Shown: positions 1 through 4,509 of the stretch, one piece after another | How positions within the stretch are numbered: the stretch's first letter is position 1 | How the letters are laid out: the number at the start of each line of letters is the position of its first letter | Assembly: GCA_021736285.1 (NCBI GenBank) | Contig: JAIPGE010000092.1 | Coordinates: forward strand, 1 to 5,951 | Origin: Candidatus Izemoplasma sp. | Lineage (GTDB): Bacteria; Bacillota_I; Bacilli_A; Izemoplasmatales; Izemoplasmataceae | Reading direction: 5' to 3' | DNA length: 5,951 nucleotides | Notes under the pieces: model-generated | Database searches by the model: none | What the model was told of the DNA's origin: nothing | Seen by the model: only the letters and a program-made list of their open reading frames with translations | Made by a program: the position numbers and the translations under genes

Positions 1-134
1 TGGCTCGAATTGTTGTTTGCCTACGCTTATACTTTATCTCACGATTTCCGCATCAAGGCTAACTACTGGCTGTTTGCTAGACTTTACCAGATTGGATTTC
101 CACCAACTATATATGTGCAACCGAACTGGCGCAC
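1..134 (-). mobile_element. 5' end of a probable group II intron (partial, runs off left edge)
   Basis: Read on the minus strand from 134, this stretch begins GTGCGCC, matching the group II intron 5' consensus GUGYG. It continues with segments resembling bacterial group II domain I: a small hairpin around GGTGGAAATCC, a CTGG...CCAG stem enclosing AGCAAACAG, then AGTAGTTAGCC and AAAGTATAAGCGTAGGC. From memory, the Lactococcus LtrB intron also begins GUGCGCC and has AAACAGCCA at a comparable place. The stretch is less AT-rich than the neighbouring intergenic DNA. Only about 134 nt are present, so the reverse transcriptase, domains V and VI and the 3' splice site would lie outside the window. 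The open plus-strand frame across it (about 1-252) shows no recognisable protein and I treat it as chance. Motif recognition was by eye; no covariance model was run. Confidence 0.62.
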
Positions 135-152
135 CACCACACCTATTATATC

Positions 153-185
153 AAAAAGAGAAGCCAAATGCATTGGTTTCTCTTT
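153..185 (-). terminator. Rho-independent terminator of the glycosidase/lipoprotein operon, possibly bidirectional
   Basis: Two 13-nt arms (155-167 and 173-185) pair around a 5-nt loop with a single non-Watson-Crick position (A-C in minus-strand RNA, G-U in plus-strand RNA). On the minus strand the stem is followed by TTTTTGATAT, a usable U-tract. It starts about 17 nt after the lipoprotein stop codon, so it fits as the operon's 3' end. On the plus strand the downstream tract is weaker (CTTTAATTAA). Confidence 0.75.
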
Positions 186-202
186 AATTAATATAATAAT
201 GG

Positions 203-1309
203 TTATTCGTAAGTTGTTAAATCAATGTCACCTGTTTGATATGCTTCAATAAATGTTGGGATATCGGTATTACCAGTGTACATTTCAACAACTTCATTAT
301 TTGCAACAATTAATAAGGCTGGCACCCCTGATAAATTATCTATGGTGTTATCGCCTTCAACTGTATTGATGTTAATTAAGTAAAATGGTACATCTTCGAG
401 TGTGTCAAAAAAACTTAGCACATCTGGTTTGATATTATTACAGTATGTACAATAAGGACTGTAAAAGTACTCAAAGTGAACAGTATTATCAACCACAAGT
501 GTTTCATTGTAATTGCTGAGATGTAATTCACTAAAGTCATCATAGTCTAAGCTAGGTTCATCAATATCCAAGGCTTCATCTTGATGTGATGAGATATAAC
601 TTCTAACCGCTGTCTCACCTTCATAAACGTTAATGACATAGCCAAGTGACATTTCGATAATAGCAGGGCCATCTTCTATATTGTGTAATGCGTCTGGCAT
701 GTTATCTAAGTGAGCCATTCGGCTTTTGTCTAAAAAGATAATCTCTTCTGGTGGTCGCTTCACAGCAAACTGTAAAAAGATGTCTTTCACAGCTTCACAT
801 GAAGCACAGTCATCATTATAATAATACACAATGTAATCCTCTTTTTCGACTGAAGTGATGGCATCAAATGTATTTACATATTGATTATTAAAATAGGTAT
901 AATCGAGTGTTATGTCTTCGTATTTCTCAATAAACTCAAGGATATCCTTGCTTCCAATATACGTCTCAACGACTTTACCATCTGCAATAATAAATAGACT
1001 AGGCGTTCCAATAAATTCACTAAACTGTGATACGTCTTTGATTGTTTCACTACCCACATCTATTAGATAAAGATCCAATAGTTCAAAGGTTTCTACAAAA
1101 TTAAGGAGATCAGCTTTAACATCATTACAGTGACTACATGATTCACTATAATAATAAAGCATATAACGATTTGGTGTTTTGTTTTCAGCAGAAGTGTAAC
1201 TTGACTGTTTTAGATGCTCAAAATCATCATAATCTATAGTTTCTGGTTCTTCACAACCTACAAGGATTAATCCAAATATGACTACGAAGAAAAACAGAAC
1301 TTTCTTCAT
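203..1309 (-). CDS. Lipoprotein with three tandem thioredoxin-like domains
   Basis: A 368-residue protein with a lipoprotein signal peptide: MKK, a hydrophobic stretch, then lipobox LVGC with Cys19 as the predicted lipidation site, so it should be anchored outside the cytoplasmic membrane. The mature part holds three thioredoxin-like modules of about 110 residues, each opening with a (L/I)DY..F segment and a Tyr-rich strand leading into CxxC: CSHC (58-61), CASC (168-171) and CTYC (287-290). Each has a candidate cis-Pro later in the module (Pro103, Pro215, Pro330). Modules 1 and 3 are the closest pair (GTPSLFIIADGKVVETYIG versus GVPALLIVANNEVVEMYTG), suggesting internal duplication; module 2 is more divergent. 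The mature protein is visibly acidic. The ATG overlaps the upstream glycosidase stop as ATGA. A thiol-disulfide role (oxidase, isomerase or reductase) at the surface is inferred from the fold; no partner such as CcdA is in view. The domain calls are firmer than the function. Confidence 0.88.
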   Translation of the reverse strand: MKKVLFFFVVIFGLILVGCEEPETIDYDDFEHLKQSSYTSAENKTPNRYMLYYYSESCSHCNDVKADLLNFVETFELLDLYLIDVGSETIKDVSQFSEFIGTPSLFIIADGKVVETYIGSKDILEFIEKYEDITLDYTYFNNQYVNTFDAITSVEKEDYIVYYYNDDCASCEAVKDIFLQFAVKRPPEEIIFLDKSRMAHLDNMPDALHNIEDGPAIIEMSLGYVINVYEGETAVRSYISSHQDEALDIDEPSLDYDDFSELHLSNYNETLVVDNTVHFEYFYSPYCTYCNNIKPDVLSFFDTLEDVPFYLININTVEGDNTIDNLSGVPALLIVANNEVVEMYTGNTDIPTFIEAYQTGDIDLTTYE

Positions 1310-2598
1310 GTAATCACCTCAAATATTAATGGTGAATGAGTTAATTGTAATTTCCCATCATTAATGGCAATCTCTGAGTCATCTAATACATTCTTATAGC
1401 TACCATTAGCGACATGATCAAGATGAATATATCCTGTCTCTAGTCCAACATTAAATACGCCGACAACCTTCTTATCATTTTGTTGGTAGGTTCCGACAAT
1501 AACGTCTTTATCTTGAAATTGTAAATCAAATACCCCTTTAGCAAAGATATTATCTTTTACATAAGACGCTGCCTTCTTAATTAAATTAGAGATATCATAA
1601 CCATCCCAATTAACGATATCCTTATCAAATAAACTGGGTAAGTTTTGGTCACTTCGTTCTTGGCCTGCGTATATCATAGTACACCCTTTATTAAAGAAAA
1701 CAAAGGCTGACCAGTTATCTATTTTTGCATGGTTACCATTAACCATTTTAGCAAATCGACCAAAGTCATGGTTTTCTAAATTTCTTAGTTTAACATAGTT
1801 TTGGGGATAAGTCTCTTCTTGTCTAAGAAGTTCTTTTAGATACGTATTTAGTGTGTTTTTACCATTTATATACCCTTCAAATGTCGGATGAGTATCATAA
1901 TCATAAGCAATATCAAATACTTGATAGATTTCTGATTCACTTAATCCATTAAATCCTTGATTCCTGAAATGACGCAAAAAGCTCCCGTGAACACTTTCAC
2001 TTAAGAAGATTGATTCCGGATTGACCGATAATACTTTTTGATGTGCTTCTTGAAGAAATTCCATTGGTAAAAGTGATGCCACATCCCACCTAAATCCATC
2101 GATCCCAAGTTCGGTCCAATAGACTAAAGTGTCTATTAATTCATCCCATAGCTTGTGACTTACTGTATAGTCTAAATCAGTAACATCCCACCATTCTCCA
2201 ACACGGTTTGCAAATTCACCGTCTTTTTTGTAGAAATATTCAGGATGCTCATTTAATAATTTTGAGTCATATGATGTATGATTATAGACAACATCTATCA
2301 TCACTTTCATCCCCCGTGCATGGATGTTTTCGACGAGATTTTTAAAAGTCTCTATTGTTCCATATTCAGGATTGATTTTACGATAATCTTGAATTGAATA
2401 TGGACAACCTAAAGATCCTTTTTTCTGTTTTTGTCCTATTGGATGTATTGGTATAAAATAAACGACATCGACACCCATTGATTGAATCCGATCCAAATCT
2501 TTCTGAAATGCCTTAAATGTCCCTTCTTTTGTGTGATTTCTCACATATACTTGATAAATAAATAAGTTTCTTAATGCAATACTTGTCTCTTTGCTCAT
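1306..2598 (-). CDS. Cytoplasmic GH13 (alpha-amylase family) glycoside hydrolase
   Basis: A 430-residue GH13 TIM-barrel enzyme acting on alpha-glucosidic bonds, probably in intracellular malto-oligosaccharide or glycogen breakdown. The four conserved GH13 regions are visible: DVVYNH (102-107), GFRWD with the nucleophile Asp172, LSES with the acid/base Glu201, and NLENHD with Asp278 as transition-state stabiliser. All three catalytic carboxylates are present, so it should be active. The barrel starts almost at once (IYQVYVRNHT near residue 14), with no signal peptide and no CBM34-type N-domain, and a short C-terminal beta domain from about residue 350. This makes it shorter than typical neopullulanases or cyclomaltodextrinases. 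The stretch after Glu201 (SVHGSFLRHFRNQGF) recalls a poorly characterised Firmicute amylase-like group; exact specificity cannot be read. The start is fixed by GAGGTGA four bases upstream. It ends in TGA overlapping the lipoprotein ATG and is divergent from a LacI-type regulator. Confidence 0.93.
   Translation of the reverse strand: MSKETSIALRNLFIYQVYVRNHTKEGTFKAFQKDLDRIQSMGVDVVYFIPIHPIGQKQKKGSLGCPYSIQDYRKINPEYGTIETFKNLVENIHARGMKVMIDVVYNHTSYDSKLLNEHPEYFYKKDGEFANRVGEWWDVTDLDYTVSHKLWDELIDTLVYWTELGIDGFRWDVASLLPMEFLQEAHQKVLSVNPESIFLSESVHGSFLRHFRNQGFNGLSESEIYQVFDIAYDYDTHPTFEGYINGKNTLNTYLKELLRQEETYPQNYVKLRNLENHDFGRFAKMVNGNHAKIDNWSAFVFFNKGCTMIYAGQERSDQNLPSLFDKDIVNWDGYDISNLIKKAASYVKDNIFAKGVFDLQFQDKDVIVGTYQQNDKKVVGVFNVGLETGYIHLDHVANGSYKNVLDDSEIAINDGKLQLTHSPLIFEVIT
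1314..1320 (-). promoter_or_regulatory. Ribosome binding site of the lipoprotein gene, inside the glycosidase 3' end
   Basis: GAGGTGA lies four bases before the lipoprotein ATG and inside the last codons of the glycosidase gene. It has the same sequence and spacing as the glycosidase's own site. Together with the ATGA overlap, this points to translational coupling and comparable expression of the two proteins. Confidence 0.85.
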
Positions 2599-2602
2599 TG
2601 TG

Positions 2603-2609
2603 TCACCTC
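2603..2609 (-). promoter_or_regulatory. Ribosome binding site of the GH13 gene
   Basis: GAGGTGA followed by CACA and the ATG at 2598. It is a strong Shine-Dalgarno match at good spacing and decides the start codon. Confidence 0.85.
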
Positions 2610-2625
2610 AATATTTTTTTAGCCT

Positions 2626-2645
2626 TTATAATATGTGTATTATAA
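2626..2645. promoter_or_regulatory. Candidate operator palindrome over the operon promoter
   Basis: TTATAATATGTGTATTATAA: two perfect 8-bp arms around a 4-bp centre (TGTG). It covers the -10 and predicted transcription start of the glycosidase operon, where a bound repressor would block initiation. The adjacent divergent LacI-family protein is the natural candidate. Caution: it is very AT-rich, lacks the central CG of many LacI-family operators, and part of the symmetry comes from the TATAAT itself. Confidence 0.4.
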
Positions 2646-2667
2646 CAAATAACATTGATTTACAAAA
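2639..2667 (-). promoter_or_regulatory. Probable promoter of the glycosidase-lipoprotein operon
   Basis: On the minus strand a perfect TATAAT occupies 2644-2639. The -35 is weak: TTTTGT at 2667-2662 with 17-bp spacing, or TTGTAA at 2665-2660 with 15. A poor -35 suits a promoter under additional control. A second possible -10 (TATAAA, 2630-2625) lies closer to the gene. The -35 region overlaps that of the divergent LacI-gene promoter. Confidence 0.55.
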
Positions 2668-2687
2668 GTATTTTAATATACTATAAT
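2659..2687 (+). promoter_or_regulatory. Promoter of the LacI-family regulator gene
   Basis: TTTACA (2659-2664), a 17-bp spacer and a perfect TATAAT (2682-2687) form a good sigma-A-type promoter. Transcription would start near 2694, leaving a leader of only about 15 nt that is mostly the ribosome binding site. This rules out an earlier in-frame ATG at 2655 as the start. The spacer holds an imperfect palindrome (GTATTTTAATATAC, 2668-2681) that could be an autoregulatory site. Confidence 0.72.
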
Positions 2688-2695
2688 ACATTTAG

Positions 2696-2704
2696 AAGGA
2701 GTGA
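2696..2704 (+). promoter_or_regulatory. Ribosome binding site of the LacI-family gene
   Basis: AAGGAGTGA with the AAGGAG core seven bases before the ATG at 2709. It selects this ATG over the upstream in-frame one. Confidence 0.88.
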
Positions 2705-2708
2705 TTTT

Positions 2709-3677
2709 ATGCCAACCATAAAAGATGTTGCTAAAAAAGCCAATGTTAGTGTTGCGACAGTATCACGTGTCATTAATAATACTGGCTATGTTAATCATGA
2801 GACACGTAAAATGGTTCAAGATGCGATTGACGCACTTGGCTATGTTCCTAATGAGCTTGCACGTAGCTTATTTCGTAAAACATCTAACATTATCGCTCTT
2901 ATTGTACCACATATTTCAACATACTTCTTTGCAGAATTGATTGAAGCAATTGAAGATGCCGTTACCAAAAAAGGATATAAGTTAATGATCTTCAATTCTA
3001 AAGATGATATCGGTCTTGAAAAAAAATACATTAATGTCATTAGTCAATATAATATTGATGGCCTCATTTTAGTTGCGAATACCCGCACGGTTAAATCATA
3101 TATGGATTTAGACATACCTGTCCTTACGATTGATCATATTCTTGATGAGTCAATCCCGTCAATTACTTCTAATAATGTGTTAGGGGGAGAATTAGCGGCA
3201 GAACTTCTGCTTAAATCAAACCCTAAAAAAGTGATTCATTTTCGCGGACCAAGTGATTTAATCACTGTTGTCGATCGCGCCAAAGGATTCTATCAAGTTA
3301 TGGATCAAAAAAATGTTGATGTGTATACTTTTGATTTAGACTTTAAAACACCAGATATTAACGATATTGAGATGTTTATTAAAAAACATCCCGATGTTGA
3401 TGGGATATTTTGTAGTAGTGATATCATCGCTATTTATGCGATTAGCGTTTTACAACGCCTAAATTATAAAATTCCAGATGATGTTGAAATTGTTGGTTTT
3501 GACAATATTGAACTAGCAAATGTATTATTCCCTAAACTCACATCAATTGCTCAACCTATTGATGATATAGGTACCTATGCAATCAATAATTTAATGGCAT
3601 TAATTCATAAAAAGAAACTAAAGCAAAAACATATTATGTTACCTGTAATGCTAATTGAGCGCGACACAACTAAGTAG
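2709..3677 (+). CDS. LacI-family transcriptional regulator (probably of the divergent glycosidase operon)
   Basis: A 322-residue protein with the full LacI/GalR layout. The N-terminal helix-turn-helix is diagnostic (TIKDVAKKANVSVATVSRVI, residues 3-22). The hinge helix ELARSLFRK (49-57) carries the Leu that normally inserts into the operator's minor groove. A periplasmic-binding-protein-like sugar domain runs from about residue 61 (IIALIVPHI) to the end, including FCSSDIIAIYAI (234-245) and VGFDN (262-266), typical of ScrR/RbsR/MalR-type members. The ligand is probably a sugar but cannot be read from sequence. I use the ATG at 2709, not the in-frame ATG at 2655, because the latter lies upstream of the promoter and would add 18 residues foreign to the family. 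The gene is divergent from the GH13 operon across 110 bp, the usual arrangement for a local repressor. Its length is normal and it ends at a terminator. Confidence 0.94.
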   Translation: MPTIKDVAKKANVSVATVSRVINNTGYVNHETRKMVQDAIDALGYVPNELARSLFRKTSNIIALIVPHISTYFFAELIEAIEDAVTKKGYKLMIFNSKDDIGLEKKYINVISQYNIDGLILVANTRTVKSYMDLDIPVLTIDHILDESIPSITSNNVLGGELAAELLLKSNPKKVIHFRGPSDLITVVDRAKGFYQVMDQKNVDVYTFDLDFKTPDINDIEMFIKKHPDVDGIFCSSDIIAIYAISVLQRLNYKIPDDVEIVGFDNIELANVLFPKLTSIAQPIDDIGTYAINNLMALIHKKKLKQKHIMLPVMLIERDTTK

Positions 3678-3678
3678 A

Positions 3679-3706
3679 AGAGAGCTAGCAAACTAGGCTC
3701 TCTTTT
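3679..3706 (+). terminator. Hairpin terminator between convergent LacI and TetR genes
   Basis: AGAGAGCTAG (3679-3688) pairs with CTAGGCTCTCT (3693-3703) around a CAAA loop with one bulged G, followed by TTTT. It begins directly after the LacI-gene stop. The short T-run overlaps the TetR-gene stop codon (3705-3707). On the minus strand the hairpin forms too, but the tract after it (TCTACTT) is weak, so termination is probably better for the LacI transcript. Confidence 0.75.
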
Positions 3707-4295
3707 AAAATCCAAATAATATTTTTGATAATTTATTCAATCTACCAAGTTTTTGTTTAAGAAACTCATTTTGTTCTGAATATACTGTTTTCTCTTTTAA
3801 ATACTCTTTAATCTGAGCATAAAAAGCATCAATTACGATAAATGAGTTAACAATACTATGGTTATTAATATTGTGTTTTCTAAGATAATCAAATAATATA
3901 TTCTTAATTTCATTCTCAAGATTATCTATTTTAGTCTTTAAATCAGTTTGCATATAAGCATAATCTTTAACCATTCTTGACAAAAGTCCTTCATGTTCAA
4001 TAAAAACATCCAAAAAATTTCGTAAAAAGTCTTCTGGTTTAATTTGTAAAGAACATTTTTGATGTAGTTGTTTTTCGACTACATCGATTTTTTTTGAAAA
4101 AATATTGAAAAACAGTATTTTTTTTGTCTTGAAATGTAAAAAAATACTTCCTTGAGCTACGTTTGCAGCATTAGATATATCCTTTGTTGAAACCTTTAAT
4201 AAGCCGTTTTCTTTGATTAGTTGTTCGGTTACTTGAAGGATGTGTTTCCTAGTATTATTTTTTGACAATTCTCGTTTATTGATATGACCACCCAC
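3705..4295 (-). CDS. TetR/AcrR-family transcriptional regulator
   Basis: A 196-residue protein of normal TetR-family length. Residues 14-62 form the family DNA-binding domain: TRKHILQVTEQLIKENG is helix 1, and VSTKDISNAANVAQGSIFLHF (35-55) is the helix-turn-helix, ending in the family's (Y/L)HF motif. The rest is a helical, Lys/Ile/Phe-rich ligand and dimerisation domain without a recognisable subfamily signature, so the ligand is unknown. The stop overlaps the terminator shared with the convergent LacI gene. No co-transcribed or divergent target is present: the next gene upstream ends toward it behind its own terminator. The target could be distant or the gene autoregulated. The start is uncertain. 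The open frame begins at GTG (4295-4293), which lacks a Shine-Dalgarno sequence and sits only about 10 nt from the predicted transcription start; a TTG nine codons further in would still keep the whole DNA-binding domain. Confidence 0.88.
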   Translation of the reverse strand: MGGHINKRELSKNNTRKHILQVTEQLIKENGLLKVSTKDISNAANVAQGSIFLHFKTKKILFFNIFSKKIDVVEKQLHQKCSLQIKPEDFLRNFLDVFIEHEGLLSRMVKDYAYMQTDLKTKIDNLENEIKNILFDYLRKHNINNHSIVNSFIVIDAFYAQIKEYLKEKTVYSEQNEFLKQKLGRLNKLSKILFGF

Positions 4296-4296
4296 T

Positions 4297-4318
4297 CACT
4301 GATTATATACTCATTATA
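4297..4318 (-). repeat. 11-bp tandem repeat at the TetR-gene promoter (possible operator)
   Basis: On the minus strand TATAATGAGTA (4318-4308) is followed directly by TATAATCAGTG (4307-4297), identical at 9 of 11 positions. The first copy contains the -10 element; the second covers the predicted start of transcription and abuts the GTG start codon. One-helical-turn spacing could suit a regulator binding on one face, but a direct repeat is not the usual TetR-family palindrome. Function is inferred only from position. Confidence 0.35.
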
Positions 4319-4341
4319 ACGTGCTTTTTCACTGTTGTCAA
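4313..4341 (-). promoter_or_regulatory. Perfect-consensus promoter of the TetR-family gene
   Basis: TTGACA (4341-4336), exactly 17 bp, then TATAAT (4318-4313): an exact match to the sigma-A/sigma-70 consensus. Predicted transcription start is near 4306. A promoter this strong on a lone regulator suggests it is held down by repression, possibly by its own product. Confidence 0.85.
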
Positions 4342-4401
4342 ATTGTTTTATGAATTGAAATAACATAAGTACTCAACCGAAAGATCTCGATTGAAAATAT
4401 C

Positions 4402-4427
4402 GTGTGGAAAACTTGTGTGGAAAACTT
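4402..4427. repeat. Exact 13-bp tandem duplication with DnaA-box-like sequences
   Basis: GTGTGGAAAACTT occurs twice back to back (4402-4414 and 4415-4427) with no mismatch. Each copy contains TGTGGAAAA, whose complement TTTTCCACA fits the relaxed DnaA-box pattern TTWTNCACA (one change from TTATCCACA). A degenerate third copy (GTGTGAAAAGT) is at 4456-4466. The repeat lies in non-coding DNA between the methyltransferase terminator and the TetR-gene promoter. Confidence 0.7.
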
Positions 4428-4439
4428 ATTATACCGCTT

Positions 4440-4469
4440 TATATAGCGTCTATTTGTGTGAAAAGTCAA
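4440..4469 (-). promoter_or_regulatory. Possible second, upstream promoter toward the TetR gene
   Basis: On the minus strand TTGACT (4469-4464), 18 bp, TATATA (4445-4440). It lies immediately after the methyltransferase terminator. If used, it would make a leader of roughly 140 nt running through the 13-bp tandem repeat. In DNA this AT-rich the match may be chance. Confidence 0.3.
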
Positions 4470-4472
4470 AAT

Positions 4473-4507
4473 AAAAACGTTCATAATTTTCTAATTATGA
4501 ACGTTTT
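4473..4507 (-). terminator. Strong rho-independent terminator of the rRNA methyltransferase gene
   Basis: Perfect 15-nt arms (4474-4488 and 4493-4507, AAAACGTTCATAATT and its complement) around a 4-nt loop, starting two bases after the TAA stop. On the minus strand the stem runs into TTTTTATTTT, a good U-tract. The plus-strand sequence after the stem is also T-rich (ATTTATTTTTTTT), so it could act in both directions. Confidence 0.88.
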
Positions 4508-4509
4508 AT

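Noticed and set aside
1..252. Open plus-strand frame from the left edge (ATG at 10), as the end of a protein gene
   Set aside because: The translation has no recognisable domain, runs straight through a hairpin terminator and into the antisense of the lipoprotein's 3' end, and the first 134 bases read better as a group II intron on the other strand.
2655..2708. N-terminal extension of the LacI-family protein from an earlier in-frame ATG
   Set aside because: The ATG lies upstream of the promoter -10 and has no ribosome site; the family's conserved start (xxTIKDVA) begins right after the ATG at 2709, which has AAGGAG.
2725..3040. Small frames inside the LacI gene on both strands (2725-2940 plus, 2840-3040 minus)
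   Set aside because: They overlap a clear conserved gene in other frames, have no ribosome sites, and show no recognisable protein features.
4388..4448. Short inverted repeats CGAT...ATCG (4388-4402) and CGCT...AGCG (4435-4448) as operators or an RNA gene
   Set aside because: Arms are only four bases and in AT-rich DNA such pairs are expected by chance; no further structure or conserved motif supports them.
4296..4509. A chromosomal replication origin, because of the DnaA-box-like repeats
   Set aside because: Only two clear boxes and one degenerate copy, no adjacent dnaA, dnaN, rpmH or gidA-type genes, and no extended unwinding element; a local regulatory role is more likely.
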